From contig JAVKMO010000027.1 in NCBI GenBank assembly GCA_031539345.1, forward strand, positions 124,001 to 188,000: a stretch of 64,000 bases of DNA, in the 5' to 3' direction. This document shows positions 35,651-45,446 of this stretch, piece by piece. Within the stretch, counting starts at the first letter, position 1. The number at the start of each line of letters is the position of its first letter. The notes beneath the pieces were generated by a model. That model saw nothing but the letters and a program-made list of their open reading frames with translations, had not been told where the DNA came from and searched no databases. Both the position numbers and the translations under genes were made by a program. Source of the DNA: JAVKMO01 sp031539345. Lineage in GTDB: Bacteria > Bacteroidota > Bacteroidia > Chitinophagales > Chitinophagaceae.

Positions 35651-36421
35651 ATGGCATTAAAAAAATATTTATCCGATATTCATAATAGAAAAAAGTTCTT
35701 AGACTATTTATCCTTTAATAATGGAGGATTTGGTCAATTTCAAAAAAATGGCATTTGGTTTTTTGGAATAGAAAGAGCAGGAGGTTTAGATATACAAGAT
35801 GGTATTGAAGCGATAAAAAGTATTGAAGATATTACGCCATCGCTACAAGAAACAGACCTTGACAAATGGACTGACAGAAAAAAAAATGCAGGAACATGGC
35901 GAGGCTTAATCAAAATTTTTAAAGCGATTTGTCAAGACAATAGCGAAGATGACGATTTTATAGATAAAAACTTTACCAAAAACGGACATGTTTTATTAGA
36001 ATTATTTCCTTTAAAATGTGCAGATGCAGACTCTTCTACTTTTGAAAAAACATATTCTGAATGTTCGACAATTGAAGGATTAGAATTTTTAGCAAGCAGA
36101 AAACAATACGAAAAATATGTGTTTGAGCAAACGAATAGGGTTCAACATTATCAGAACCTCATAAAACAATATGCACCTAAAGTTATCGTGCTATATGGAA
36201 AAAGTAAACAGGATTTTTTCCTTCAACTCTGCGGATTAGAGAGCGATGATTTTCATACAAAAAAATATACAAATTCAAAAGGAAAAGAATACGAATACCA
36301 AATCTTAAAAAAAGAAAATACTGTATATGCCATTGTCAACCACCCTACGTCTTTTGGTTTTTCCGATGATTACTGCAATATAATAGGTAATGAAATTTGT
36401 AAACGATTGCAAAAGAAATAG
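35651..36421 (+). CDS. uracil-DNA-glycosylase-fold-like protein
   Basis: The 256-residue protein has no export signal. Its three best motifs follow the order of the UDG superfamily. The first is an N-terminal strand-loop NGIWFFGIERAGGLDIQDG, the place of the catalytic-water motif. The second is a central strand KVIVLYGKSKQDFFLQLCG, like the LLGKxA motif. The third is a C-terminal VYAIVNHPTSFGFSDDYCN, like the HPS motif. The usual catalytic Asp/Glu of motif A is not obvious, so the protein may bind modified bases or DNA without glycosylase activity. It lies in an accessory region; a role in DNA defence or repair is only inference. Confidence 0.5.
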   Translation: MALKKYLSDIHNRKKFLDYLSFNNGGFGQFQKNGIWFFGIERAGGLDIQDGIEAIKSIEDITPSLQETDLDKWTDRKKNAGTWRGLIKIFKAICQDNSEDDDFIDKNFTKNGHVLLELFPLKCADADSSTFEKTYSECSTIEGLEFLASRKQYEKYVFEQTNRVQHYQNLIKQYAPKVIVLYGKSKQDFFLQLCGLESDDFHTKKYTNSKGKEYEYQILKKENTVYAIVNHPTSFGFSDDYCNIIGNEICKRLQKK

Positions 36422-36598
36422 AAATGTTTTTGGTGGCGTTGCAATTAATGATGTAAATTTTTCTGCCGTGCTTGGTGTTATTATCAAGCACCCAATAGGC
36501 TGTAAAGTGTCAGATGAAAAATATTGCTGTTGAACGCATTTTCTCTTGAAGTAAGGGCAGACACAGTCGACTTATTTTACGACAAGGCAGTAAAAAAA

Positions 36599-38143
36599 TT
36601 ATTCCCATTCAATTGTACTCGGCGGCTTAGAACTAATATCATACACAACGCGATTGATGCCTTGAACTTGATTGCAAATTGCGTGCGACACTTGTTCTAA
36701 AAACTCATAAGGTAATTTACTCCACGTTGCTGTCATAAAATCTATTGTATTGACAGCACGAATAACCGCTGTATAAGCATAGGTTCTTTGGTCTCCCATA
36801 ACGCCTACAGACCGCACAGGCAAAAGGGCAACAAAGGCTTGGCTGACCGTGTTGTACAATTTTTCTTTTTCTAAGGCTTCAATAAAAATGGCATCGGCTT
36901 CTTGCAAAATTTTTATTTTTTCTTTTGTAATAGCACCAATAATACGAATGCCAAGACCAGGACCCGGAAAAGGGTGGCGGTCAATCATAATGGCAGGAAT
37001 GCCGAGTGCTTTGCCCATATTGCGAACTTCATCTTTAAATAAATTGCGTAGTGGTTCTAACAATTCAAGATTGAGTGTTTTGGGTAGTCCGCCTACATTA
37101 TGGTGTGATTTGATGGTATGAGAATTTCCACCTTCGGTAGAAGATTCGATGACATCAGGATAAATTGTTCCTTGTGCCAAAAACTTCACGCCTTTGATTT
37201 TTTTTGCTTCACGTTGAAATACTTCAACAAATTTTTTGCCGATAATTTTTCTTTTTTCTTCGGGGTCTTCAATATTTTTTAAGGCAGTTAAAAAAATCTT
37301 GCTTGCATCAATATGCAAAATATTAAGCTGTAAGTTTTTGGCATATACGTCCATTACTTTTTTTCCCTCATTGAGACGCATCAGCCCTGTATCTACAAAA
37401 ATGCAAGTCAGATTTTTGCCAATGGCTTGATGAATAAGAACAGCTGCAACAGAAGAATCAACCCCACCAGAAAGCCCTAATACTACTTTTTGATTTTTTA
37501 CTTTGTCTTTAATTTGATTGACGGCGTTTGTGATTTGCGTTTTTGTTTGCCACGTTTTTTTGCATTTGCAAATGGAAAAAACAAAATTGTGGAGTAATTG
37601 TGAACCATGTTCTGTATGCGTAACTTCTGGGTGAAATTGTACGCCATAAAAAGGTTTTGTATTGTGTTCAATTACCGCAATACATTTTTCATAATTGCTT
37701 TTAGCAAGAACAGAAAAGTCTTTTGGCACAACATTTAATTCGTCTCCATGGCTTGCCCATATTGTAGATTGAAGAGGAATTTTTTCTAATAATAAAGAAG
37801 ATTTTTTTGAACTGATGCGTAAATCAGACTTTCCAAATTCTTTACTTTTTCCAGCATGAATTTTTCCACCCAATAATGTTCCCATCAACTGCATACCATA
37901 ACAAATGCCTAAAATGGGAATTTGAGCATCAAAAATTTCTTTGTAGATAGAGGGTGAATTTTTCTCATAAACAGAAGCCGGTCCTCCAGAAAAAATGACA
38001 CCTTGAGGTTGATTTTTTTGAATATATTCTTTTGCATTTTTATGCCCAATCACTTCGGTATAAACGCCGAGTTCTCTAATTCTGCGGGCAATGAGCTGTG
38101 TGTATTGAGAACCATAATTGATGATGACAATTGTATTATTCAT
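36599..38143 (-). CDS. guaA: GMP synthase (glutamine-hydrolysing)
   Basis: GuaA aminates XMP to GMP. The 514-residue protein has an N-terminal class I glutamine amidotransferase domain with nucleophile Cys81 in LGICYGMQLMG and the His171/Glu173 pair in QFHPEVTH. An ATP pyrophosphatase domain follows with the PP-loop SGGVDS at 225-230. The C-terminal dimerisation domain (RHPFPGPGLGIRI, then the IEWE end) is complete. It is convergent with the accessory gene ending at 36421. The 177 bp between them include a short frame (NVFGGVAINDVNFSAVLGVI) that might be a remnant. Confidence 0.97.
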   Translation of the reverse strand: MNNTIVIINYGSQYTQLIARRIRELGVYTEVIGHKNAKEYIQKNQPQGVIFSGGPASVYEKNSPSIYKEIFDAQIPILGICYGMQLMGTLLGGKIHAGKSKEFGKSDLRISSKKSSLLLEKIPLQSTIWASHGDELNVVPKDFSVLAKSNYEKCIAVIEHNTKPFYGVQFHPEVTHTEHGSQLLHNFVFSICKCKKTWQTKTQITNAVNQIKDKVKNQKVVLGLSGGVDSSVAAVLIHQAIGKNLTCIFVDTGLMRLNEGKKVMDVYAKNLQLNILHIDASKIFLTALKNIEDPEEKRKIIGKKFVEVFQREAKKIKGVKFLAQGTIYPDVIESSTEGGNSHTIKSHHNVGGLPKTLNLELLEPLRNLFKDEVRNMGKALGIPAIMIDRHPFPGPGLGIRIIGAITKEKIKILQEADAIFIEALEKEKLYNTVSQAFVALLPVRSVGVMGDQRTYAYTAVIRAVNTIDFMTATWSKLPYEFLEQVSHAICNQVQGINRVVYDISSKPPSTIEWE

Positions 38144-38204
38144 AGTTGTTTAAAGCAAAAAAAATGGATAAATAATGTCTTGTATTGATTTTGTTAAAAA
38201 GCAT

Positions 38205-39764
38205 TTATGCTATTGTTGATAAGGCGTTCAAGCCATTTGTGATTCGTTCAATGCTTTCTTTTTTTCCAATCAAAGCCAAAATATGTGTTACGCCAATGCC
38301 AAATTTTCCGCCAACCAACATTACGCGTAGCGGCAATTGAATTTCGCCCAATTTGATGTTTTGTGTAGCACAAAACTCTTGCAAAGTATGGTGCAACACA
38401 TCGTGAGAAAAATTGTTTGCTTGTTCAAAAACAACAATCAATTGTTCAAATAATTTCTTTTTGTCTGCATTCCATTTTCCTGTTAAAGCCGCAGTGTCAA
38501 TGCTTGTAGGCTTGTGAAACAAATAGGCGTTTTGGTCGTAAAAATCATTGATCAATTGGCAACGTGCTTTCGTCAATTCAACCAACTCTTCCAATTGCGT
38601 ATCGGTGTAATGATGCTGAATCTGTTTTGTTACTAAACAATTTTTGACACAATCTGTTAATGCCGTTGTTGGCATTTGTTGCAAATACGTTTCATTATAC
38701 CACTTTGCTTTTTCATAATCAAATTTTGCACTGTGATGGTGCAACCGTTCGAGACTAAATTTTTGAATCAGCTCGTCAATTGAAAAAACCTCTTGCGTTG
38801 AACCATCATTCCAAGCACTCAATGCCAAAAAATTCGACAAGGCTTGCGGCACAAATCCTTTTTCTTTAAAGCCCTCAATCAAGTCGCCACTTGTGGCATC
38901 TTTCCATTGCAGGGCATAAATAGGAATGCCTAAACGTTCGCTGTCTCGCTTGCTTAATTTGCCATTTCCGTCAGGTTTTAAAATCAAAGGCAAATGAATC
39001 CATATTGGCATGTCCTTTTCCCAACCTAAATAACGCCACAACAAAGCATGAATACCAGCACTCGGCAACCATTCTTCACCACGCAACACATGGCTGATTT
39101 TCATTAAATAATCATCAACAACAACAGCAAAATGATACGTTGGCAAACCGTCCGCTTTCATCAACACTTTATCATCTAATAATTGACTATCAAAATGAAC
39201 TGCACCACGAATGGCATCTGGCAAAACAATTTGCTCTTGTTCAGGCATTTTAATGCGAATAACAAAAGGCGTTTTGTTGTCTAATTTTTTCTTTGTTTCC
39301 TCAGCAGATAACGTCAAAGAATTCGTCATCTTCATCCGCGTTTTTTGGTCATATTGAATTTGGTCATGCGGCAGTACACTTTTAAAACTTTCTCGCATCG
39401 CATCTAATTCTTCAGGCGTGTCAAAAGCATAATACGCCAAACCTCCATCAATCAATTGTTGAACATATTGTTGATACAACGCTTTGCGTTCGCTCTGTCG
39501 ATAAGGACCATATTCACCGCCGTGTTGCACGCTTTCATCAATGTTGATTCCAAGCCATTGACAACACTCAAAAATGTATTGTTCAGCACCCGCAACAAAT
39601 CTTTTTTGGTCGGTATCTTCAATACGCAAAATCAATTTTCCACCTTGCTGTTGAACAAACAAAAAATTGTACAATAAAGTTCTCAATCCGCCCAAATGCA
39701 GACCGCCAGTAGGGCTTGGTGCAAACCTCAACCGAATGGGTTTGTTGTTTATTTCATCATTCAT
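38205..39764 (-). CDS. gltX: glutamate--tRNA ligase
   Basis: It charges tRNA-Glu in the cytosol and is a class I synthetase of 519 residues. The HIGH-type motif is FAPSPTGGLHLGGLRTLLYN and the KMSKS-type motif is GKLSKRDSERLG. The conserved LRIEDTDQKRFV segment binds the glutamate site. An in-frame TTG at 39788 would add eight residues, but ATG 39764 is closer to the conserved start. It is followed on the same strand by guaA after about 60 nt. The C-terminal anticodon-binding domain (to LIGKKESIERI) is complete. Confidence 0.95.
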   Translation of the reverse strand: MNDEINNKPIRLRFAPSPTGGLHLGGLRTLLYNFLFVQQQGGKLILRIEDTDQKRFVAGAEQYIFECCQWLGINIDESVQHGGEYGPYRQSERKALYQQYVQQLIDGGLAYYAFDTPEELDAMRESFKSVLPHDQIQYDQKTRMKMTNSLTLSAEETKKKLDNKTPFVIRIKMPEQEQIVLPDAIRGAVHFDSQLLDDKVLMKADGLPTYHFAVVVDDYLMKISHVLRGEEWLPSAGIHALLWRYLGWEKDMPIWIHLPLILKPDGNGKLSKRDSERLGIPIYALQWKDATSGDLIEGFKEKGFVPQALSNFLALSAWNDGSTQEVFSIDELIQKFSLERLHHHSAKFDYEKAKWYNETYLQQMPTTALTDCVKNCLVTKQIQHHYTDTQLEELVELTKARCQLINDFYDQNAYLFHKPTSIDTAALTGKWNADKKKLFEQLIVVFEQANNFSHDVLHHTLQEFCATQNIKLGEIQLPLRVMLVGGKFGIGVTHILALIGKKESIERITNGLNALSTIA

Positions 39765-39953
39765 ATCAACGCATTTTTTAGGTGCCAAGTCTAATCTTTT
39801 TTTGTACCCAACCTATACGCCCTGATGGAGCATTGTTGCGGCGCTCCGTTCATCGTCTGCCTTACTATTGAGCTTTGCGATAGTTAATATTGATAGGTAC
39901 AAAGACAAAATCGAGTATCACACTAATAATGCCTTACTAATGCGTCATTTTGT

Positions 39954-42131
39954 TTATTCAAAAAACAACACTTTACCTGTTTCAATATCATACATACCGC
40001 CTACAATTTTCACTTTTTTTTGTCCTTCTAATTCTTTGATGATGGGGCTTTCAAGCCTTATTCTGTCAATCGTATGCAAAACATTTTGTTCGGCTACTTT
40101 ATCAACAAAGACGGCATTGTTGCCAGTTCGGTTTTCGTTAATTGTTTTTTCCTTGGCAATCGCAGGTTCAACTTTTTCTAAAAGAGAAGAAAGGTTGCCC
40201 AATTTGACATGATCGCAAGCACCTGTAATTGCGCCGCATTTGGTATGCCCTAAAACGACAACCAGTTTTACGCCAACTTTATACGTTCCAAATTCCATAC
40301 TTCCCAAAATGTCTGTATTTAAAATATTGCCAGCAATACGCACACTAAAAATATCGCCTAAGCCTAAATCAAAAATATGCTCACTTGTTGTGCGGCTGTC
40401 GATGCAACTTAAAATGATGGCAAATGGGTGCTGACCGCCTGCGGTGGCATTGACTTGTTGTTGCAAATATTTTTCTGTTCCATGCCCACTGACAAATCGT
40501 TTGTTGCCCATTTTTAAAATTTCTAAAATGTCATCAGCACTTAATTTTTCTTGAGCTGTTTTGTCTAACACATTGACAAATTGAATATGGTCGTCTAATT
40601 CGTAATGTTTTTTTAAGCCGATGACATTCAATTTGATATTTTTTTCTTTTGATACAACAGTTTTAAAATCATCAATCACGTCTAAAACGTCATCGTCAAT
40701 ATGGCTGACTTGTGTGGCATTAATGGTTACTTTTGTGTCATTAGGCATATTCCATAAGGTTTCTCTAATGGCGGCTTTGTTTAAAAATGAAACTTGTGTA
40801 GGCAGTGTAATGTGAATCGTTTCACCAAGACGAAGTTCTTCTGTGTGTACAATAAAGGGGTTTCTAAAGTTGTTTTTTAAAACAAAAAACAGGCTAATGA
40901 GCAACCCAATTAAAACGCCAATGAGCAAGTCTGTAAAAACAATGGCTAAGACCGTTGCGATAAAAGGGATAAATTGATTGAACCCCTTTTTGTACATTTT
41001 TTGAAACAAAGACACTTTTGCTAATTTATACCCTGTGAGTAAAAGGATACACGCTAAAGAAGCTAACGGAATTTGGTTTAATAAAGGGCTTAATAAAAAC
41101 ACACTCAACAATAATAAAATGCCGTGTACAATCGTTGATAGTTTTGTTGCTACACCAGAATTGATATTGACAGAACTGCGTACAATAACAGATGTAACAG
41201 GCAAACCGCCGACCAAACCAGATAGTATATTTCCTATGCCTTGTGCAATTAACTCTCGGTTGGGTGAGGCGATGCGTTTTTGAGGGTCTAAATTTTCAAC
41301 CGCTTCAAGGTTGAGTAAGGTTTCTAAACTTGCAACAATGGCGATTGTAAAGGCTATAATCCATACATGATAATTGCCAATTGCCGAAAAATTAGGGAGG
41401 CTAATGAGAGAATGTACGCCTTCAATTTTTGGAATTTTGACCAAATGTTCTGGACTAATTGTTAGGGTTGGAAAAAATTTTGTATAGATAGAATTGAGCA
41501 CAATAGCAAGTATAATAACGAATAATGATGAAGGGAAAAATTTGATTTTTTTCATTGGCGTTTTATCCCATACGAGAATGACTGTAATCGATAAAATAGA
41601 AATAAGAACCGCTCCTATAGAAAAATAGTCAATCACTTTGAGTAATTCTGAAAAAGTGTTTTCGCCGTCTTGTTGAAAAAAAGACATATCGCCTTCAACA
41701 TCTCGGTCAAAACCCACCGCATGAGGAATTTGTTTTAAAATTAAAATAATACCAATTGCGGCTAACAACCCAAGAATGACATTTGATGGCACATAATTGA
41801 CAATAACGCCAGCCTTTACAAATCCACCAATCAGTTGTAATAATCCTGCAATAAGAACTGCCAATAAAAATGTTTCAAAACTTTGCAGACTTGTGATCGA
41901 CGACAATACAACGGCTGCAAGACCAGCCGCAGGGCCACTTACGCTTGTATGTGAACCGCTTAATAATCCAACGACAATGCCGCCAATAATACCAGCAATT
42001 AAACCAGATAACAAAGGTGCTCCGCTGGCTAATGCAACGCCTAAACAGAGTGGCAAAGCGACTAAAAAAACAACAAGACTTGCAGGAAGGTCATTCTTTA
42101 ATTTAGAGAAAATAAGAGGTTTCGTATTCAT
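39954..42131 (-). CDS. SulP-family anion transporter fused to beta-carbonic anhydrase
   Basis: The protein has 725 residues from ATG 42131; an earlier start would only add a poor leader. Residues about 1-405 are a SulP transporter with 10-12 helices (PASLVVFLVALPLCLGVALA, SGPAAGLAAVVLSS). A STAS-like segment follows (VTINATQVSHIDDDVLDVID). Residues about 520-725 are a beta-class carbonic anhydrase with the zinc ligands in ILSCIDSRTTSEH (Cys-Asp-Arg) and GHTKCGAITG (His, Cys). The fusion probably moves bicarbonate or another anion and links it to CO2 hydration. Such fusions are known in bacteria. No gene next to it suggests another substrate. Confidence 0.93.
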   Translation of the reverse strand: MNTKPLIFSKLKNDLPASLVVFLVALPLCLGVALASGAPLLSGLIAGIIGGIVVGLLSGSHTSVSGPAAGLAAVVLSSITSLQSFETFLLAVLIAGLLQLIGGFVKAGVIVNYVPSNVILGLLAAIGIILILKQIPHAVGFDRDVEGDMSFFQQDGENTFSELLKVIDYFSIGAVLISILSITVILVWDKTPMKKIKFFPSSLFVIILAIVLNSIYTKFFPTLTISPEHLVKIPKIEGVHSLISLPNFSAIGNYHVWIIAFTIAIVASLETLLNLEAVENLDPQKRIASPNRELIAQGIGNILSGLVGGLPVTSVIVRSSVNINSGVATKLSTIVHGILLLLSVFLLSPLLNQIPLASLACILLLTGYKLAKVSLFQKMYKKGFNQFIPFIATVLAIVFTDLLIGVLIGLLISLFFVLKNNFRNPFIVHTEELRLGETIHITLPTQVSFLNKAAIRETLWNMPNDTKVTINATQVSHIDDDVLDVIDDFKTVVSKEKNIKLNVIGLKKHYELDDHIQFVNVLDKTAQEKLSADDILEILKMGNKRFVSGHGTEKYLQQQVNATAGGQHPFAIILSCIDSRTTSEHIFDLGLGDIFSVRIAGNILNTDILGSMEFGTYKVGVKLVVVLGHTKCGAITGACDHVKLGNLSSLLEKVEPAIAKEKTINENRTGNNAVFVDKVAEQNVLHTIDRIRLESPIIKELEGQKKVKIVGGMYDIETGKVLFFE

Positions 42132-42292
42132 ACGTTGATATAATAATGTGAGGTAAAAAAGGTTATGCCGAATATAAATAAAATATTCTTCAACACTAAG
42201 TATCATGTTGAACAAATACTATACAAGGAAAAGGGTAATTTTGGAAGAAAAAATATTCTACACCTTGTAAACCCTAATCTAAAAAATCTATT

Positions 42293-43234
42293 ATGAATAC
42301 ACCGTTTTATTCTCTGGGTTTGTTTTGTTTTCTTTTTATTACTTGTACAAATAGCTCGACCACACAAAACAAATCGGACTCTTTAGGCGTGCCAAAATTA
42401 GCAAATACAAATCCAAATGATTTGCATAATAGCAACAATTCATTAGACTGGGTGGGTGTTTATGAAGTTAATCTGAATTGCAAAAGTTGTCATCAACAAA
42501 ACACGATACTCGTTCTGCGTCCTGATGATACTTATGTGTTGAAGAATAAAACAATGCATCAACAAGGAGAAATAATATGGAGTCAAAACGGCGAGACGAT
42601 TTTACTTTCTCGTAATGGACAAAAATTTAAAGTAGGAGAAAATAAACTGTATGCCATCAATGACAGCACCAAAGCCATGTATAATGTGGCGAATGGTCAA
42701 GCCGTTTTTTACAAAAAATTAGACAATACAAAAATTCAAATTGACACGAACACAAATCATCAACAAGTGGCAGACCGTATTAAAGCCTATTTGCAAAAAA
42801 AATATCAACAAGAATTAAAAATAAATCTTTTACAAAAAGAAGATAGACGATTTACTTTTTACGCACTTGATTTGAATGGAGATCATACAAATGAATATTT
42901 CGTAGAGCTCAATGGTCAATATCATTGCGGGTCTGGAGGTTGTGCTTATGATTTGCTCAATCACGACTTTTCGCTCCATACAGAATTTGTAGTCTCAAGA
43001 CCTCCTTTTTTTAAAAGCACAAAAAAAACGAACGGCTGGAATAACATTATCATGTATGGAAAGCAGCAGCCGCATTCACAATCAAGTTACTACATACGCT
43101 TACAATATGATGCAAAAACACGTTCATATCCTTCTAATCCAAGCCTGATTAAACAATCAACCGTTGCGCCTGAAAAGAATGATAGGGTAATGTGGAATGA
43201 TGATTGTCATTATCCGCAATCGTTTTCTTTTTAA
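42293..43234 (+). CDS. NlpE-like lipoprotein with C-terminal extension
   Basis: The 313-residue protein begins with a lipoprotein signal (GLFCFLFITCTN). Residues about 50-130 resemble the NlpE N-terminal domain: SLDWVGVYEVNLNCKSCHQQ, then TILVLRPDDTYVLKNKT and KVGENKLYAIND. The CxSC part recalls the metal-binding cysteines of that domain. The C-terminal half has a calcium-loop-like LDLNGDHTNEYFVE and a GSGGC motif. NlpE senses envelope stress in other bacteria; function here is not shown. It is divergent from the SulP gene and is followed by rnpB after 26 nt. Confidence 0.72.
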   Translation: MNTPFYSLGLFCFLFITCTNSSTTQNKSDSLGVPKLANTNPNDLHNSNNSLDWVGVYEVNLNCKSCHQQNTILVLRPDDTYVLKNKTMHQQGEIIWSQNGETILLSRNGQKFKVGENKLYAINDSTKAMYNVANGQAVFYKKLDNTKIQIDTNTNHQQVADRIKAYLQKKYQQELKINLLQKEDRRFTFYALDLNGDHTNEYFVELNGQYHCGSGGCAYDLLNHDFSLHTEFVVSRPPFFKSTKKTNGWNNIIMYGKQQPHSQSSYYIRLQYDAKTRSYPSNPSLIKQSTVAPEKNDRVMWNDDCHYPQSFSF

Positions 43235-43247
43235 CTAACAATAAAAA

Positions 43248-43255
43248 TATATTCG
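43248..43255 (+). promoter_or_regulatory. possible -7 promoter element of rnpB
   Basis: TATATTCG lies six bases before the RNA 5' end and is one base away from the Bacteroidota -7 consensus TAnnTTTG. A clear -33 element cannot be seen, so the call is tentative. Confidence 0.35.
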
Positions 43256-43260
43256 TTGCA

Positions 43261-43613
43261 GTCGCATACTATATTATCGCTGTGATGGCAACATCATAGA
43301 GGAAAGTCTGGACAGCAAAGAGCAACACACTGCCGAACAGACAGGAAGATAAATAGTAATATTTATTTTACAGAAAGGGCTACAGAAAATAACCGCACAT
43401 TTCGATGTGTAAGGGTGAAAAGGCAGACCTAAGAACCTGCTCTATAACTTTGTAAAAAGGGATAGGAGTAAACCTTGTGTGCTGAAATGCCACGTACATG
43501 GACGCTATAGGCTGCTCGCCGATGTTCAGGGGTAGGCAGAAAAGAATTGTTCAGTAATGGGCAATCAAGATAAATGATAATACACGACAGAATCCGGCTT
43601 ATCGGTATGCGAC
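43261..43613 (+). ncRNA. rnpB: RNase P RNA, bacterial type A-like
   Basis: This is the catalytic RNA that matures tRNA 5' ends. The two universal blocks are present: AGAGGAAAGTCTGGAC at 43298-43313 (the 5' P4 strand region) and ACAGAATCCGGCTTA at 43587-43601 (the 3' P4 region). The ends form a perfect 9-bp P1 helix: GTCGCATAC at 43261-43269 pairs with GTATGCGAC at 43605-43613. A run of six T follows directly, so P1 and the T-run may serve as terminator. The length of about 353 nt and the AGGGTGAAAAGGCAG-like loop (J11/12 region) fit a bacterial RNA. The start and end are taken from P1. Confidence 0.95.
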
Positions 43614-43713
43614 TTTTTTATTCTGTAATACCTCGTTTGGTGTTGAAATCAATTGACGAAAAAATTGCAACAATCAGTAGTTGAAAATTGAGCGGTGGGT
43701 TTTCCTCACGAAT

Positions 43714-45426
43714 TTACCAACCTTCATTTTGATAGGTGATGCCTTTGTTATTATTGAGTTCTGTGGCTGGTATAGGAAGTAACAAGTGTTTGTCATAGAC
43801 GTTTTGATAAATAGTAGTTTGTTTGGTTGCAATGCCCTTATACTTGCTTAATATATCGCCTTTGTAATCTCTAAAATAAGTATGCGAATTGGAAGTCATC
43901 GCATTCATTGTTTGCAAAAAAATTCCCCAACGTATAAGATCGTTTCGGCGATGTGTTTCAAAACACAATTCTCTAGCCCTTTCATCTTGAATACCTTTTA
44001 GAAAATCTGTTGGATAGCTTGTTGTAAAATCAACGCCAGTGGTGTTCACTTCAATGTTTTTCCCGTATGCTCTTCGTCTTACTTGGTTAATGGCATACAA
44101 GGCGTCTGCCGTAACGCTTCCTTGTACTTGATAGTCAGCTTCTGCAAACATGAGTAATACATCGGCATAGCGCAATAAAGGTGCGTTAATACTTGTATAG
44201 CTTGCATTGATTGTATTCATTACATTTTGAATGGTAGGGGATAATAAATTTTTTTCATCATACGACCTTCTCCATTTTCCTGGATAGAGTGTATTGATAA
44301 ATGTATTTGTGGCTATTGCCGGCACCGTAATGGTGTCTTGTTGTGCGAGTTTTCCTTTACCAAAAGAATAAGGAGCGATATTCCAGTCGCGACGTAAATC
44401 TTTTTTGCCTACGCCATTGTTTTCGTATAAAGCATATAATGAACCATTGATAATGAGGCGAATATAGCCCCTTCCGATATCACTTAAATCTTTTGATGTG
44501 TAATTCACACCAATTAAACTGCCTAATATGCCGCCTGCGTGTACACCTCCATTGAATGTGCTGAAATCAATTTCCCACATACTTTCTGCTGGGTTGTATT
44601 GGTCTAATATGGCATTGATAAAAACTTGAGCGTAAGCACTTGGGCACTCAGGCGTTGTAATATTTGTGATGAGTGCGTGTTCTTTTGAGTCGATAACTAA
44701 TTTGGCGTATGTGCGAGCCATTTTATATTTTTCAATATCGTTGAGTGGGGCACCTGCCATACGTAAACATACGCGTGTAATAATCCCTTGTACTGTTGTT
44801 TTTGTAACGTGAGTTGCCGCCAATGCACCGTTCCCTCTTTGTGTTTTTGTGTACACTTTTTTTTCAGCTTCTTGCATATCAGCCAAAATTTGTGCGTACA
44901 CTTTGCTTAAAGCAGAACGTGGCATATCCGTCTCTGCGGGATTTGTTGTTGTATGTAAAATGAGAGGTACATCTCCAAAATAAGAAGCGAGCATAAAGTA
45001 ATAATAAGCTCTTAAAAAAAGGGCTTCGCCCAATATAGCATCTCGTTGCTCTTGTGTTGCCTTTGTGGCTTTATCAATATTGTCAATTAAAACATTAGCG
45101 TTGGCAATGCCGCCATATAAAGCACGCCATAAATTAGCCACATTTGCGTCTGCATACGTGTGTGTAAATGTTCCTAATCCACTTACATTTGAATTACTAA
45201 AAGCACATTCATCAGTTGTGTTGAGTTCAACGTATATGTTTTGAATTCCATTATTGACTTGTAATAATATATTGTAAACACCAGCCAAAGCACTTTCTAA
45301 TTCTGGCAATGAAGAGTAATAGCTGTTGATGTCAATTTGACTTGTAGGCGTTGTGTCTAATATTTTATTACAAGAAAAAAAAACTGTAATTACAAAAAGA
45401 AAACAAACAAAGCGATTGAAAAACAT
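43714..45426 (-). CDS. SusD/RagB-family nutrient-binding lipoprotein
   Basis: SusD-like proteins form the lid of a TonB-dependent SusC transporter and capture oligosaccharides or peptides. The 570-residue protein has a lipobox with Cys19 (VITVFFSC). The TPTSQIDINSYYSSLPELES start and QRDAILGEALFLRAYYYFML are the N-terminal SusD motifs. The C-terminal RRNDLIRWGIFLQTM, then LLPIPATELNNNKGITYQN, is the typical end. It lies 20 nt downstream of susC, in operon order. No glycoside hydrolase, sensor or regulator gene is next to the pair. Confidence 0.93.
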   Translation of the reverse strand: MFFNRFVCFLFVITVFFSCNKILDTTPTSQIDINSYYSSLPELESALAGVYNILLQVNNGIQNIYVELNTTDECAFSNSNVSGLGTFTHTYADANVANLWRALYGGIANANVLIDNIDKATKATQEQRDAILGEALFLRAYYYFMLASYFGDVPLILHTTTNPAETDMPRSALSKVYAQILADMQEAEKKVYTKTQRGNGALAATHVTKTTVQGIITRVCLRMAGAPLNDIEKYKMARTYAKLVIDSKEHALITNITTPECPSAYAQVFINAILDQYNPAESMWEIDFSTFNGGVHAGGILGSLIGVNYTSKDLSDIGRGYIRLIINGSLYALYENNGVGKKDLRRDWNIAPYSFGKGKLAQQDTITVPAIATNTFINTLYPGKWRRSYDEKNLLSPTIQNVMNTINASYTSINAPLLRYADVLLMFAEADYQVQGSVTADALYAINQVRRRAYGKNIEVNTTGVDFTTSYPTDFLKGIQDERARELCFETHRRNDLIRWGIFLQTMNAMTSNSHTYFRDYKGDILSKYKGIATKQTTIYQNVYDKHLLLPIPATELNNNKGITYQNEGW

Positions 45427-45446
45427 AGCGTAAAAAATTGATTTTT

